A stretch of DNA of 64,000 nucleotides from Myxosarcina sp. GI1. GTDB lineage: Bacteria > Cyanobacteriota > Cyanobacteriia > Cyanobacteriales > Xenococcaceae. Made by a program: the position numbers and the translations under genes. The notes beneath the pieces were generated by a model. That model was not told the origin of the DNA. It saw only the letters and a program-made list of their open reading frames with translations, and did no database searches. Shown one piece after another: positions 36,164-47,359 of this stretch. Within the stretch, counting starts at the first letter, position 1; the number at the start of each line of letters is the position of its first letter. The DNA lies in contig NZ_JRFE01000014.1 of the NCBI RefSeq assembly GCF_000756305.1, positions 62,001-126,000 on the forward strand. Reading direction: 5' to 3'.

Positions 36164-39100
36164 ATGGAAAATATGCAAGCTGGGCAAATGGCTCATCCCA
36201 ACGATACAAGCAAAGCCAACGAACATCAAGCCCTTTTAGATTTAGTTCCTACCGAGACTGCAACTCACACCGCTATTGCTAGCGGCAGCTGGTTCGATCC
36301 TAATACTTGGAAAGATGGTGTAGTTCCCACAGCAGGTGCAATTGTCCATATCCCAGAAAATATTAGCGTCACTTATGAGGGCTACTCCGATGCCCCAATT
36401 TTTGCCCTACGAGTAGATGGCAATTTAACTTTCACAGCAGAAAATGGTACAGATACCAAAATTGTTGTCGATACATTATATACAACTACTAAAAGTCATT
36501 TTGAAATTGATGCTGACGCTACTACTGATGGTACCGTCGATATCGAAATCCGCCCCTTTGATATTGAAGCTCATAAAGCAATGGGAGCATTAGGTTGGAA
36601 TATGGCAGCTATGCAACATTACAGTGATGGTGCTACTGTCACCGATACTGGTGCTGGCACTCGTCGCACCAGAGACTATGAAACAGTTGAGGATGGTGCT
36701 GGGGTTCTTGGCAGATATAACTGGGATCCCAAACAATTATCTCTCGGTATTGTTACTCATGGTGCTGTCCGTATAAATGGTCGGGAGAAACTTGCCAAAA
36801 CTACTGCATCCGAAGTTGCTATGACTGGAGATATCAGCATCGAACTGGGAGATGTTCCCAGTGGTTGGCAAGTCGGCGATCGAATTGTCATAGTTGGTAC
36901 ACACTATGTAGAACGCGAAGCTAATACAGGCGAATCTCTCGGTAGCCAGGATGAAATTCGCACAATTACTCAAATTGATGGTAATAAAATTACTTTCGAT
37001 CGCGCTTTAGATTTTAACCATGACACCCCTCGCGAGGGACTCGATGCCTATGTAACTAATTTAACCCGCAATATCAAAGTTCATAGTTCTACCGATATCT
37101 CAATTGAAGGCGTGCTTGAAGCTGATGATGTAGGTGATGTTGCCACTACCCTCGGTCATGTAATGTTCATGCACAATGAAGACGTGCAGGTAAGATATGC
37201 TGCCTTTGACGATTTAGGGCGCACTAATAAAAATGACGTTCTCGACGATTTTCAACGCCAAGGCTTCGATGGTCTAGATGCCGAGCGGAAAACTGAAAAC
37301 GGCGAGTGGGTAACAACCCCTGTCAATCAGATTACTAATATACGTGGTCGCTATGCCGTTCATTTACATCGTGCTGGAGCCACGGCAACCGATAGTACCG
37401 CTTTAATACAAGGTTCGGTAATTACTGGAGGTCCTGGTTGGGGCTTTGTCAGCCACGATAGCAGTGCTGATTTTTATGACAATATTACCTACGGCGTGTT
37501 GGGTACAGGTTTTATGGCTGAAACAGGTAATGAGACAGGTACCTGGGCTCGTAATATCGCCATCAACACTTATGGTGCCGATTACAACGACCGTATTTTT
37601 ACTCCTTCAGGCGATAAATATCTCTTTGAGAACAACAGCACCGATCTAACTACGATTCTCGAAAAACGCGGATCTTGGAAAAACCACGATATGGGTCACT
37701 TTGGCGATGGATTTTGGTTTCAGGGCAAGCTAATTAATGTTGTTGATAATGTTTCAGCTAACTCTGGATTAGACGGTTACTTTTACATGTTTCGTGCTCC
37801 AGATCAAATTAACGTCGATCCTAATGTTTTGGTAGAGCCATTATCCGTTCATAGTCCCGACGGCATCCATCCTTTTGCGCCAGGACTAAATGTTTTTGTA
37901 GGGAATGAGTCTATTGCCGATACTCGTGGCTTAGAAATGATCGGTATTGGCGGAGGGAGAACTAATGACGAACGTTCGGTAATTAATAATTTTACTGCCT
38001 GGGAAGTCGGAGATGTTGGTACGGGTGCTCAATATTATCCAGGCTATACCATTAAAAACTCTACCTTTATTGCTTCTACCAACCCTAAAGCTAATGCTGC
38101 CGATGGAGTTCTTTGGCGACAAGTACAAGTTGACACGGTGCTAGCTAATCTAGAAATTATCGGTTTTGACCAACAGTACGATCTACGTAAAAAGTGGTCT
38201 AGTGGCACTCTCAGTCAGCAAGGATTTGACGACCCTTACACTGTTATCAAAGAGGCTCTTGCTAATGGCGAACCCAATCCTCTACCCAATGGTTATGCTC
38301 ATGTTTTGATCGATTCTGGATTCACTGCTGCCCAAGCTTCACAGAGTCAGTTTATGGGTAGTACCTTCGATCGCAATTACGATTTAATTCTCACTAGTGC
38401 CGACTTAGAGATTGGACGTTTTGAGATCGAGCTAGACGATCGCTCGCTCAAAATAGACCTCGACAATAAAAACATTACTTATGGTACGGCTCCTGACGAT
38501 CCTGTCCGTCCTACTTTGCAAGAAGGTCATGTTTTGTTACTTAAAGGTACTAAAACAGATAGCATTGGCACTATTCCTATCGATTATCTTAACAACTCCT
38601 TAGTTTGGCATGAGGATGCGGTACAACATCGCCTTGAAACCTTTGGTTACCATCAGATGGCAAACGGATCTATTGGCGTTATTTTAGCCGAGCTATTCTC
38701 CGATCGCTACACTGCTGAAAAACATATCGTACAATTTGTTGCCGAGTTAGATCCCCGCTGGGAAATAATGGATGGTATTAATTTGGGAGTCTTCAATTCT
38801 GCTGACTATCCTAATGTTTATATACCTGAGTTTTTACTCAATCCCGAAGGTATTTCTTTATTCGCTCCAGCTACTTCTACTGATGGAATTTATCGAATTG
38901 CCGTTGGTGGTGGAGAATTTACCGATCTTAACGGAAAGGTTTGGGCTGCAGATTATGGATTCTCTGGAGGCACAGCTTATTACAAAGCTCAAGAAATTGC
39001 CAACACTGACAACGATAAAATTCACTATGGCAAGCGAGCTGGTAACAATTTTTCATATGATATCGAACTGTCTAACGGTACTTATGACGTAGCTCTACAC

Positions 39101-41341
39101 TTTATGGAGCCTAGAAGTGATGCTCAGATTGGTAGTCGCGTATTTGATGTCTATGCAGAAAATAACTTGATGCTCGACAACTATGACATAATGGTCGCGC
39201 TTGGTGCTGAAGCTGCTCCTCTGACAGCTATTACTACTACTTTGAGCAATATTAAAGTAGTTGATGGAATACTCGACCTCGACTTTTCTAATGTTGCTGG
39301 TCTACCCGTTACCCTTTCAGGTATCGAAATTTCTCCAGTCACTCCAGATGATACTCCTACAAATCTTCCCACCGTTGGCGAACAAATTGCTAAACTGACA
39401 GCTTCTGATGCAGCAGCAAACGATATGTTTGGTATGGCTGTGGCAATTGATGGCGAGACTATGGTTATTGGTGCTCTATTAGATGATGACAATGTTACCA
39501 ATAGCGGTTCGGCATATATCTTTACTAAAGATACAGATGGTAACTGGATAGAAACGGCTAAACTGACAGCTTCTGATGCAGCAAATAATGACCAGTTTGG
39601 TCGCAGTATCAGTATTGATAACGATACTATGGTTATTGGTGCTAGATATGATGACGATAACGGTAGCAATAGCGGCTCGGCATACATCTTTACTCGTCAA
39701 GCCAATGGCAATTGGACTCAGTCTGCCAAACTAACTGCTGCTGATGGTGCAAGGGGCGATGAATTTGGCTCTGTTTCTATTAGCGGCAATAATGTAGTCA
39801 TCGGTGCTTTTGGTGATGACGATAAGGGTAGTAATAGCGGTGCAGCATACATCTTTACCCAACAAGCAAATGGTAGCTGGACTCAGTCTGCTAAACTAAC
39901 TGCTGATGATGGAGAAAGTGGTGATGAACTTGGTCGTCGTTCGATTGCTATTAATGGCAATACAGCAATTGTTGGTGCTCGTGGCGATGACGACAACGGT
40001 AGTAACAGCGGCGCAGCATATATCTTTACCCAGCAAGCTAACGGCAGTTGGACTCAGACAGCCAAACTCAAAGCTGCTGATGCAGAAAGCAACGATTTAT
40101 TTGGGATGTCTGTTTCTATTGATGGTGATACCGCAGTTGTCGGTTCTCGATATGATGATGATAAGGGTAGTAATAGCGGCTCGGCATACATCTTTACTCG
40201 TCAAGCCAATGGTAATTGGACTCAAACTGCAAAATTGACTGCCGATGATGGAGAAAGTGGTGATGAATTTGGCTATTCTGTCTCTATCAAAGATGATACT
40301 TTAATTATCGGTGCTTGGCAGGATAAAGATGGTGCTAGCAATAACGGCTCGGCATACATTTTTACTCGTCAAGCCAATGGTAATTGGACTCAGACAGCCA
40401 AACTCAAAGCTGCTGATGGAGCAGATGGTGATAAGTTCGGCTATTCTGCTACTACTGATGGCAATAACGTAGTCGTTGGAGCTTTTGAAGATGATGGTAT
40501 TGGTAGTAATAGTGGCTCGGCATATGTCTTTTCACTAGGACACAATCCCTCTGATAATTTAACTCCTGTTGTCGTAGCCGACACCATTACCGTCGATGAA
40601 AACAGTACTAATAATGCTATTGATGTTCTGGCGAATGATACTAGTTTCGGTGATGGCTTGATGTCATTGAGTGCCGATCCTACTAGCATAAATGGCGGCA
40701 CTATCTCGATCGACGATCGAGGTACAACCGATGCTACTGACGATCTTCTTGTTTACACTCCCGCTACCGACTTTAGTGGTACCGATCTCTTTTCTTACAG
40801 TATTATTGACACCAACGGTGATGTAGCAACTACTGATGTAACGGTCACAATTAATCCAGATACATCAGAAAATTCTCCACTTCGGATTGACGTTGGCGGA
40901 CGTGGATTTACTGACATCAATGGCAATGTTTGGCAAGCTGATTATGGCTTCCAGGGGGGGTTAGATCATTATAGGACGCAGGAAATTGCTGGCACTGACA
41001 ACGATGAAATTTTCTATGGCAAACGTTATGGTAGAAATATCTCTTACGACATTGCTATGGAAAACGGTAATTACGATGTTGTAATTCATATGATGGAGCC
41101 ACAAAGTGATGCTGCGGTTGGTCGTCGGGTTTTTGATGTCTACGCCGAACAAGAATTGGCAATGGATAACTACGATATTTGGGCGGATATGGGAACTAAT
41201 GCTGCTCCTATAACTGCCGTATCTGTTACTTTACCTAATATTACCGTTACTGATGGCTCTCTTGACTTAGACTTCGCATCCGAAATTGACTCGTATCGTC
41301 CTGTTAATTTCGCTGGAATTGAAATATATTCTTCTATCTAA
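36164..41341 (+). CDS. Giant surface protein: G8, beta-helix, two malectin-like domains, seven-bladed FG-GAP propeller, cadherin-like domain
   Basis: A 1725-residue acidic protein. In order: a G8 domain (residues about 38-160, starting ASGSWFDPNTWKDG), and a probable right-handed beta-helix to about residue 680, with VHLHRAGATATDSTALIQGS and similar turns. This is followed by a region to 900, then a malectin-like domain (909-1059, YRIAVGGGEFTDLNGKVWAA) and seven FG-GAP repeats (1076-1459). A cadherin-like/VCBS domain (1467-1565) and a second malectin-like domain (1573-1725, LRIDVGGRGFTDINGNVW) close it. No N-terminal signal peptide, membrane segment or PEP-CTERM tail is visible, which points to non-classical export such as type I secretion. 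DDD-rich FG-GAP loops should bind calcium. An adhesin or carbohydrate-binding matrix protein is the best inference. A good ribosome binding site precedes the ATG. Confidence 0.85.
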   Translation: MENMQAGQMAHPNDTSKANEHQALLDLVPTETATHTAIASGSWFDPNTWKDGVVPTAGAIVHIPENISVTYEGYSDAPIFALRVDGNLTFTAENGTDTKIVVDTLYTTTKSHFEIDADATTDGTVDIEIRPFDIEAHKAMGALGWNMAAMQHYSDGATVTDTGAGTRRTRDYETVEDGAGVLGRYNWDPKQLSLGIVTHGAVRINGREKLAKTTASEVAMTGDISIELGDVPSGWQVGDRIVIVGTHYVEREANTGESLGSQDEIRTITQIDGNKITFDRALDFNHDTPREGLDAYVTNLTRNIKVHSSTDISIEGVLEADDVGDVATTLGHVMFMHNEDVQVRYAAFDDLGRTNKNDVLDDFQRQGFDGLDAERKTENGEWVTTPVNQITNIRGRYAVHLHRAGATATDSTALIQGSVITGGPGWGFVSHDSSADFYDNITYGVLGTGFMAETGNETGTWARNIAINTYGADYNDRIFTPSGDKYLFENNSTDLTTILEKRGSWKNHDMGHFGDGFWFQGKLINVVDNVSANSGLDGYFYMFRAPDQINVDPNVLVEPLSVHSPDGIHPFAPGLNVFVGNESIADTRGLEMIGIGGGRTNDERSVINNFTAWEVGDVGTGAQYYPGYTIKNSTFIASTNPKANAADGVLWRQVQVDTVLANLEIIGFDQQYDLRKKWSSGTLSQQGFDDPYTVIKEALANGEPNPLPNGYAHVLIDSGFTAAQASQSQFMGSTFDRNYDLILTSADLEIGRFEIELDDRSLKIDLDNKNITYGTAPDDPVRPTLQEGHVLLLKGTKTDSIGTIPIDYLNNSLVWHEDAVQHRLETFGYHQMANGSIGVILAELFSDRYTAEKHIVQFVAELDPRWEIMDGINLGVFNSADYPNVYIPEFLLNPEGISLFAPATSTDGIYRIAVGGGEFTDLNGKVWAADYGFSGGTAYYKAQEIANTDNDKIHYGKRAGNNFSYDIELSNGTYDVALHFMEPRSDAQIGSRVFDVYAENNLMLDNYDIMVALGAEAAPLTAITTTLSNIKVVDGILDLDFSNVAGLPVTLSGIEISPVTPDDTPTNLPTVGEQIAKLTASDAAANDMFGMAVAIDGETMVIGALLDDDNVTNSGSAYIFTKDTDGNWIETAKLTASDAANNDQFGRSISIDNDTMVIGARYDDDNGSNSGSAYIFTRQANGNWTQSAKLTAADGARGDEFGSVSISGNNVVIGAFGDDDKGSNSGAAYIFTQQANGSWTQSAKLTADDGESGDELGRRSIAINGNTAIVGARGDDDNGSNSGAAYIFTQQANGSWTQTAKLKAADAESNDLFGMSVSIDGDTAVVGSRYDDDKGSNSGSAYIFTRQANGNWTQTAKLTADDGESGDEFGYSVSIKDDTLIIGAWQDKDGASNNGSAYIFTRQANGNWTQTAKLKAADGADGDKFGYSATTDGNNVVVGAFEDDGIGSNSGSAYVFSLGHNPSDNLTPVVVADTITVDENSTNNAIDVLANDTSFGDGLMSLSADPTSINGGTISIDDRGTTDATDDLLVYTPATDFSGTDLFSYSIIDTNGDVATTDVTVTINPDTSENSPLRIDVGGRGFTDINGNVWQADYGFQGGLDHYRTQEIAGTDNDEIFYGKRYGRNISYDIAMENGNYDVVIHMMEPQSDAAVGRRVFDVYAEQELAMDNYDIWADMGTNAAPITAVSVTLPNITVTDGSLDLDFASEIDSYRPVNFAGIEIYSSI
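39389..40541 (+). repeat. Seven in-frame FG-GAP coding repeats of about 168 bp
   Basis: Repeat units begin at about 39389, 39557, 39725, 39890, 40061, 40229 and 40397, with lengths 168, 168, 165, 171, 168 and 168 bp plus a shorter last unit. Each encodes AKL-x-A-D/S-D, then FG, a D-x-DDD-type calcium loop, and GSAYIFT-x-Q-A-N-G-x-W. Blocks encoding SGSAYIFTRQANGNWTQ are nearly identical in DNA between units 2, 5 and 6. Seven units equal one closed integrin-type beta-propeller. Confidence 0.9.
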
Positions 41342-41662
41342 TAGTCTTCTATAGCTTTGCTAGATGTATTGCTATCGTATAAAATTGAAGCTTTTTTCAA
41401 ATAGATACAAGTTTTAATCGATTTAGCTTATATTCCTTGTCAAAAGTCTGGTTTTAAATCGTCCGCAGTCTAGTAATTATAAAGAAGGGTTGGGTCAGTT
41501 GCGATCGCAGTTTACTCAACTCTTTTTTTCGGCAAATTGCTGTACCTTAAATGAGCTTAGAAGAATTAAGTCTAAGAGAATTTTTCTTAACCAGCAATGC
41601 CACAATAGAACTAAAACTATTTATTTAACGATTATTTTAAATCGATCGATCGCTTGTGCATT
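41342..41662 (+). other. 321-base intergenic region before the ABC ATPase gene
   Basis: No gene seen. It contains a HIP1 octamer near 41502 and a run of overlapping ATCGATCG just before the start codon. A short palindrome TTGAAGCTTTTTTCAA near 41386 is too weak to call a terminator. Confidence 0.4.
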
Positions 41663-42409
41663 ATGAATACTTCAAATAATTCTAATAAACATCAATCGAA
41701 ACTTATCCGTCTCAAAGCAATCGAAAAAATCTATGGTAGCGGTAATACTGCCGTTCATGCTTTAGATAAGGTAGATCTGACTATCTTAAAGGGTGAGTAT
41801 TGCTCGATTATGGGTGCTTCTGGTTCTGGTAAATCTACGGTAATGAATATTATCGGTTGCTTAGATCGCCCTACTAAAGGCAATTACTATTTAGATAACG
41901 TAGCCGTCGCAAAACTTTCTGACGAAGAACTAGCCACGATTCGCAACCGTAAAATCGGTTTTGTCTTTCAACAGTTTCACTTACTGCCTCAAGTTAGCGC
42001 GTTGGAAAATGTGATGTTACCGATGGTATATGCAGGGGTATCTAGTCGAGAAAGACGCGATCGCGCTGTAGAAGCTCTAACTAAAGTTGGTTTAGGCAAT
42101 CGACTTCATAATAAACCCAATCAGCTTTCAGGAGGACAGCAACAGCGTGTGGCGATCGCTCGTGCGATCGTCAATCGTCCTTTGTTATTATTAGCCGACG
42201 AACCGACTGGTGCTTTAGATTCTCAGACTACCAAAGAAGTATTAAATATTTTTGGCGAACTTCACGACAGCGGTATTACTGTAGTTATGGTGACTCACGA
42301 ACCCGATGTAGCACGTTTGACCAAAAGAATTATTTGGTTTAAAGATGGACGGGTAACTCACAATCGTCTTAGTCCAGAGGAAATGCTAGAAGTAGCGGTT
42401 GCTTCCTAG
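41663..42409 (+). CDS. ABC transporter ATP-binding protein, MacB/LolD/DevA type
   Basis: The 248-residue ATPase has Walker [11 protein letters not shown]-loop [20 protein letters not shown], signature [14 protein letters not shown], Walker [15 protein letters not shown] and the switch His VMVTHE. Sequence character ([29 protein letters not shown]) places it with MacB, LolD and cyanobacterial DevA, ATPases of mechanotransmission exporters that work with a periplasmic adaptor and an outer-membrane channel. The frame is open to a TTG at 41654; the ATG at 41663 is preferred. No permease or adaptor gene is adjacent, so it is an orphan here. It follows the giant protein gene on the same strand and converges on ndhB. 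Confidence 0.88.
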   Translation: MNTSNNSNKHQSKLIRLKAIEKIYGSGNTAVHALDKVDLTILKGEYCSIMGASGSGKSTVMNIIGCLDRPTKGNYYLDNVAVAKLSDEELATIRNRKIGFVFQQFHLLPQVSALENVMLPMVYAGVSSRERRDRAVEALTKVGLGNRLHNKPNQLSGGQQQRVAIARAIVNRPLLLLADEPTGALDSQTTKEVLNIFGELHDSGITVVMVTHEPDVARLTKRIIWFKDGRVTHNRLSPEEMLEVAVAS

Positions 42410-42496
42410 AGTAAAGGCAACAGATAAGAGATTTAGACATATAAAAGATTTAGATGGTTTTAGCAATGCTGTATATCTGTATATCTTTAACAAGAT

Positions 42497-42530
42497 AAAA
42501 AAATAGGGACGTTGCTAAAAACGCCCCCCG
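42497..42530 (-). terminator. Rho-independent terminator of ndhB
   Basis: GGGACGTT at 42506-42513 pairs with AACGCCC near 42520-42526 (one bulged A). On the minus strand the hairpin is followed by a T-rich run (TATTTTTTTA at 42505-42496), 28 bases after the ndhB stop. Confidence 0.7.
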
Positions 42531-42557
42531 TATATATAAATTGCCTAGCTGTAAATT

Positions 42558-44156
42558 TTAGCGATCGCGTTCTGCTAGATCTTTACTCGATTTTTCAATC
42601 TCAATCGTAGATACCGCGAGTTTATTTTGTGGTGCCTGTTGGACAATCGCTGACTGGAGAATTGGAGTACTCGTAACTGAGTCGCTAGCAAGAGTAAATA
42701 GGGGATTGGATAAAATTCCTGCTAGAGAAGTAACTACTGTTGCCAGAACTATACCTACCTGCAAAGGACGCATTCCAGGAATATTCCAACGAATCGGCGG
42801 ATAGTTTTTTACCGACTCAGACATTTCATGAGGTTCTTTGACAACCATCATTTTGACAACGCGAATGTAGTAGTAAATTGACACTACACTAGCGATCAAG
42901 CCTAATAATACTAGGGTATACAAACCTGCTTGCCAGCCAGCCCAGAAAAGATAAATCTTACCGAAAAAGCCAGCTAATGGTGGAATTCCGCCTAAAGAAA
43001 GTAGACAGATACTCAAACACAGGGTTAGTAAGGGATCTTTTTGATATAGTCCTGCATATTCGCTAATTTGGTCGGTACCAGTACGAAGTGAAAAGAGAAT
43101 GATGCAGGTAAATGCCCCCAGATTCATAAACAGATAGACCAGCAAATAGAATATCATTGCTGAATAGCCAGTATCGGTACCCGCAATCAAACCAATCATA
43201 ATAAAACCAGCTTGAGCAATGGAAGAATAAGCCAGCATCCGCTTAATACTAGTTTGAGCCAAGGCTACAACATTACCTAAAATCAAACTGAGAAGTGCCA
43301 GGGCGGTAAAAATAAAGTGCCACTGTTCGGTAACTGCGCCATAAGCGGTAACTAACAAGCGAATTGCCAGGGCAAAACCCGCCGCTTTTGAACCAACAGA
43401 GAGAAACGCTACTACGGGTGTGGGAGAACCTTCATAGACATCTGGTGTCCACTGGTGGAAAGGAACGGCAGAAATTTTGAAGGCGATACCAGCAATAATA
43501 AAGACTAGAGAAATTGCCAATCCCAAGGAACGTCCAGAACTGATATCGGTAATTGCTGAGGCGATCGCATCGAGATTGGTTTCGCCTCCAGACAAACCAT
43601 ACAGCAACGAAATTCCATAGAGAAAAATTGCCGAACTAGAAGCCCCAATTAACAGATACTTTAACGCGGCTTCGTTAGAACGAGGGTCGCGTTTCATGTA
43701 TCCCGTCATCAGGTAAGAGGAAATACTCAACATCTCTAGGGAGATAAACACCATCGTTAGTTCGTTTGCCCCCGAAAGAAACATCCCGCCAATGGTTGCT
43801 GAGAGCAAAATGCCAATAAATTCGGCTAGAGATGTTCCTGACTGCTGAATATAGCGAATTGACATCGGGATAGTCACCGCAGCCGATAGAGCGACGATAC
43901 CGCGAAAGACAATACTAAAGTTATCGCTACTAAAAGAACCTAAAAAAGCAATAGGTTCGGGAGTGTCCCATTGGAAAACTAATGCCACGACTGAAGCCAG
44001 CAATCCTGCGATCGCCACATAGGGCAACCAGCGATAGGAACTACGTCCTGCAATTAAATCTCCGATTAAAATCACCATTAAGGTGGCAATGATAATACCT
44101 TCGGGTAAGATGGTTCCTGCGTTAAGCTGTGAAGCAATATTACTAGAAAAATCCAT
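42558..44156 (-). CDS. ndhB: NAD(P)H-quinone oxidoreductase subunit 2 (NdhB)
   Basis: The 532-residue product is a polytopic proton-pumping subunit of the cyanobacterial NDH-1 complex of the thylakoid membrane, homologous to NuoN/ND2. About 14 hydrophobic segments are visible. Supporting motifs are [40 protein letters not shown], the Lys and His-bearing [20 protein letters not shown] and [20 protein letters not shown]. Length is slightly above the usual 510-525 because of a hydrophilic C-terminal tail of about 40 residues. It functions in respiration and cyclic electron flow. It is divergent from topA and has its own terminator. Confidence 0.95.
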   Translation of the reverse strand: MDFSSNIASQLNAGTILPEGIIIATLMVILIGDLIAGRSSYRWLPYVAIAGLLASVVALVFQWDTPEPIAFLGSFSSDNFSIVFRGIVALSAAVTIPMSIRYIQQSGTSLAEFIGILLSATIGGMFLSGANELTMVFISLEMLSISSYLMTGYMKRDPRSNEAALKYLLIGASSSAIFLYGISLLYGLSGGETNLDAIASAITDISSGRSLGLAISLVFIIAGIAFKISAVPFHQWTPDVYEGSPTPVVAFLSVGSKAAGFALAIRLLVTAYGAVTEQWHFIFTALALLSLILGNVVALAQTSIKRMLAYSSIAQAGFIMIGLIAGTDTGYSAMIFYLLVYLFMNLGAFTCIILFSLRTGTDQISEYAGLYQKDPLLTLCLSICLLSLGGIPPLAGFFGKIYLFWAGWQAGLYTLVLLGLIASVVSIYYYIRVVKMMVVKEPHEMSESVKNYPPIRWNIPGMRPLQVGIVLATVVTSLAGILSNPLFTLASDSVTSTPILQSAIVQQAPQNKLAVSTIEIEKSSKDLAERDR

Positions 44157-44540
44157 ATTGTTGGAATAGAGGAAAGTAAATAGGGTCGAATAATTACGAT
44201 CGAAAAGCTTTACAAAGGATTGTAACCTGCAAGCTGCTTGATTCTCTAGGGAATAATATCTGCTTGTCAGTAAAAAAAGAATAGAAACTTTAGATCGATT
44301 TTGGTTATGTTGAAATTAAACTTAGGTAAAAGAACTCATATTTTAAAACTTTAGGTTTGGAATGCAGAATGCGACTTTCATTGACACCGCCGTAAATAAC
44401 GGTGTAACTACGACTAAAAACCAATTTCGGTCTGGAGACTATATATTGGAGACTAGATAAGTCTATATATCTATATATCTGAAAATAAACCTCTATAAAA
44501 GATCGACCTCTGTTATTTTACTGCGTTAGCTCGATTTTCT
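44157..44540. promoter_or_regulatory. Divergent promoter region of ndhB and topA
   Basis: A 384-base region with no gene. It holds a short hairpin, ACACCG at about 44383 pairing with CGGTGT at about 44399, and a repeated TCTATATATCTATATATCT stretch near 44461-44480, AT-rich and about 60 bases upstream of topA. Promoters for both genes must lie here, but exact boxes cannot be fixed. Confidence 0.4.
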
Positions 44541-47189
44541 ATGTCAACTCTTGTTATTGTCGAATCACCTACTAAAGCTCGTACTATACGTAATTATTTA
44601 CCTTCCGACTATCAGGTACAAGCCTCGATGGGTCACGTGCGCGATTTGCCTCCCTCGGCAGATGAAATTCCTCCTGCCTATAAAGATAAAGAATGGAAAA
44701 ATTTGGGAGTAAACGTTGAAGATAAGTTTCAACCGATTTATGTCGTACCTAAGTCGAAAAAGAAAGTCGTCAGCGAACTTAAAGCTGCCCTAAAAGCTGC
44801 AGACGAATTGATACTGGCTACGGATGAAGACCGCGAAGGCGAAAGCATTAGCTGGCATCTACTAGAAATACTAAAGCCTAAGATCCCCGTCAAGCGTATG
44901 GTATTTCATGAAATTACTCGCGAAGCCATTCAACAGGCACTAAAAGACTGTCGCGATGTGGATGAAAATTTGGTCCACGCTCAAGAAACTCGCCGAATTT
45001 TAGACCGTCTGGTAGGTTATACTGTTTCCCCACTGCTGTGGAAAAAGATTTCTAAGGGACTGTCGGCAGGGAGAGTTCAGTCGGTAGCGGTACGTTTGTT
45101 AGTAGAGAGAGAAAGAGAACGCCGTGCTTTCCAGTCTGGAGGATATTGGGATTTAAAGGCTCTTTTGGAACAGGATAAAGACCCCTTTGAAGCTAAATTA
45201 ATTACCCTAGACGGCAAAAAACTGGCTACGGGTAGCGATTTCGACCCCGATACGGGAAAAATTGCCGAAGGTAAAGATGTGGTGCTGTTAGATGAAGCCG
45301 AGGCAAACAAGCTCAAAGATAGTCTGATTTCCAAGTCTTGGACGGTAAGCAACCGAGAAGAAAAGGCTACCAAACGCCGCCCCTCTTCTCCTTTTACTAC
45401 TTCGACTCTGCAACAGGAATCTAACCGCAAACTGGGAATTTCGGCTAGAGAAACGATGCGAATAGCTCAAAAGCTCTACGAACAAGGCTATATCACCTAT
45501 ATGCGAACCGATTCGGTTCACCTGTCCAAACAGGCGATCGCCGCTGCCCGTAGCTGTGTCGAAAATATGTATGGCAAAGAATATTTAAGTCCCAAAGCTC
45601 GTCAGTACAGCACTAAAAGCAAAGGGGCGCAGGAAGCACACGAAGCAATTCGTCCTGCGGGCAATACGTTTCGCACTCCCCGAGAAACTGGTTTGGGCGA
45701 TCGCGAATTTAAACTCTACGATCTAATTTGGAAGCGTACCGTCGCCTGTCAGATGGCAGATGCCAGATTGACTCAAATTGCCGTCGATATCGATGTCGAA
45801 AATGCCGTCTTTCGCGCTAACGGACAGCTAATCGATTTTCCTGGATTTTTCAGGGCATACGTCGAAGGTTCTGACGATCCCGATGCAGCTTTGGAAAACC
45901 GCGAATCACCTTTACCTCCTTTAAAAGTTGGCGATAAACCCGACTGTAAAGACATAGAAGCGATCGGACACGAAACCCAACCGCCAGCCAGATACACCGA
46001 GGCATCTTTGGTCAAAACTCTAGAAAAAGAAGGTATCGGTAGACCCAGTACGTACGCCAGCGTTATGGGAACCATTAGCGATCGCGGCTACGTACAGATG
46101 CGCGGTAAGGCATTGATCCCCACTTTTACCGCCTTTGCCGTTACCAGCCTATTAGAAGAACACTTCCCCGATCTGGTAGATACTGATTTTACTTCCAAAA
46201 TGGAAGAAACTTTAGACGAAATTGCTAGAGGCGGTGCGGAGTGGCTACCCTATCTGCAAAAATTCTATCAGGGAGATGAAGGCTTGCGGAATCAAATCGA
46301 TCTTAAAACCGAAGCCATCGATCCCGCTACGGCAAAAACTATCAAACTAGACAATCTAGATGCCCAAGTTCGCATCGGTCGTTATGGTCCCTATATCGAA
46401 ATTACTAACGGCGAAGAAGAACTAAAGGTTTCAATTCCTGTAGACCTTACTCCAGCCGATCTTAACCCCGAACAGGTAGAAACTCTCGTCCGCCAAAAAA
46501 TGGCAGGACCAGAAAAAGTAGGACTGCACCCCGAAACTGACGAACCAATCTATTTAAAGACAGGTCCCTATGGCGATTACGTCCAGTTAGGAGACAAAAC
46601 CGACGATCGCCCCAAACCCAAACAAATTTCCATACCTAAAAACGTCAAAAAAGAAGATGTCACTTTAGATATGGCAGTGGGCTTGTTATCTTTGCCCCGA
46701 CTGTTAGGAGAACATCCAGGTACGGGCGGTAAAATCAAAGCGGCGATCGGACGTTTTGGTCCTTATGTAGTTCACGAATTTAAAGACCCCGAAGAGAAAA
46801 AAATCAAAAGAGACTATCGTTCGTTAAAAGGCGAAGATGATGTTTTAACGGTTAGTTACGATCGCGCTATGGAATTATTATCTCAACCCAAGCGATCGCG
46901 TCGTGGCGGCACGAAAAAACCTCTCAGAGAGTTGGGAGAGCATCCAGAAGACAAAGAGCCAGTAAATGTCTATAAAGGACCTTACGGTAACTATGTCAAA
47001 CACGGCAAGATCAACGCTGGTCTGCCTAAAGATGAAACCGTAGAAGGTATTACTCTAGAAAAGGCTTTAAAACTACTAGCAGAAAAAGCAGCTACCAAAA
47101 ATACTCGCAAAACCACCAAAAAGAAAACTACTACTAAAAAAACTACAGCTAAGAAAAAGACTACCAAGACTAAAAAATCATCATCGTAA
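44541..47189 (+). CDS. topA: DNA topoisomerase I (type IA), zinc-finger-less with Lys/Thr-rich tail
   Basis: The enzyme relaxes negative supercoils. The 882-residue protein starts with the TOPRIM segment [17 protein letters not shown] and [17 protein letters not shown]. The catalytic tyrosine is Y320 in [13 protein letters not shown], and [20 protein letters not shown] and [20 protein letters not shown] complete the core. The C-terminus has several glycine-rich topoisomerase repeats ([43 protein letters not shown]) in place of the Cys4 zinc fingers of E. coli TopA. It ends in a 30-residue Lys/Thr tail that should bind DNA. This matches other cyanobacterial TopA proteins. Confidence 0.97.
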   Translation: MSTLVIVESPTKARTIRNYLPSDYQVQASMGHVRDLPPSADEIPPAYKDKEWKNLGVNVEDKFQPIYVVPKSKKKVVSELKAALKAADELILATDEDREGESISWHLLEILKPKIPVKRMVFHEITREAIQQALKDCRDVDENLVHAQETRRILDRLVGYTVSPLLWKKISKGLSAGRVQSVAVRLLVERERERRAFQSGGYWDLKALLEQDKDPFEAKLITLDGKKLATGSDFDPDTGKIAEGKDVVLLDEAEANKLKDSLISKSWTVSNREEKATKRRPSSPFTTSTLQQESNRKLGISARETMRIAQKLYEQGYITYMRTDSVHLSKQAIAAARSCVENMYGKEYLSPKARQYSTKSKGAQEAHEAIRPAGNTFRTPRETGLGDREFKLYDLIWKRTVACQMADARLTQIAVDIDVENAVFRANGQLIDFPGFFRAYVEGSDDPDAALENRESPLPPLKVGDKPDCKDIEAIGHETQPPARYTEASLVKTLEKEGIGRPSTYASVMGTISDRGYVQMRGKALIPTFTAFAVTSLLEEHFPDLVDTDFTSKMEETLDEIARGGAEWLPYLQKFYQGDEGLRNQIDLKTEAIDPATAKTIKLDNLDAQVRIGRYGPYIEITNGEEELKVSIPVDLTPADLNPEQVETLVRQKMAGPEKVGLHPETDEPIYLKTGPYGDYVQLGDKTDDRPKPKQISIPKNVKKEDVTLDMAVGLLSLPRLLGEHPGTGGKIKAAIGRFGPYVVHEFKDPEEKKIKRDYRSLKGEDDVLTVSYDRAMELLSQPKRSRRGGTKKPLRELGEHPEDKEPVNVYKGPYGNYVKHGKINAGLPKDETVEGITLEKALKLLAEKAATKNTRKTTKKKTTTKKTTAKKKTTKTKKSSS

Positions 47190-47290
47190 ATGTATTGTTT
47201 TTAATCTTTGCTATTTCCATAGCCTTACAAATCCAGCTTGCTCAAAATGACGGGCGTTTGTTAAAGCTAGTGAAAAACATATAATCGCAG

Positions 47291-47332
47291 GAGTGAAGAG
47301 AAAATAAGTTTAGTTATAATTCTCTTCTACTC
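47291..47332. terminator. Possible hairpin between convergent topA and flavin reductase genes
   Basis: GAGTGAAGAGAA at 47291-47302 pairs imperfectly with TTCTCTTCTACTC at about 47320-47332, giving a stem of about 10 bp around a 17-base loop. It lies between convergent genes, but neither strand has a proper T-tract after it, so termination is uncertain. Confidence 0.35.
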
Positions 47333-47359
47333 TTTGCTTCATGCTCGCCACTTATTGTA

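Noticed and set aside
39181-40238. Antisense and alternative-frame ORFs over the FG-GAP region (for example 39181-39687 minus, 39906-40238 plus)
   Set aside because: They are side products of the periodic repeat coding sequence; the plus-strand frame with complete domains explains the region.
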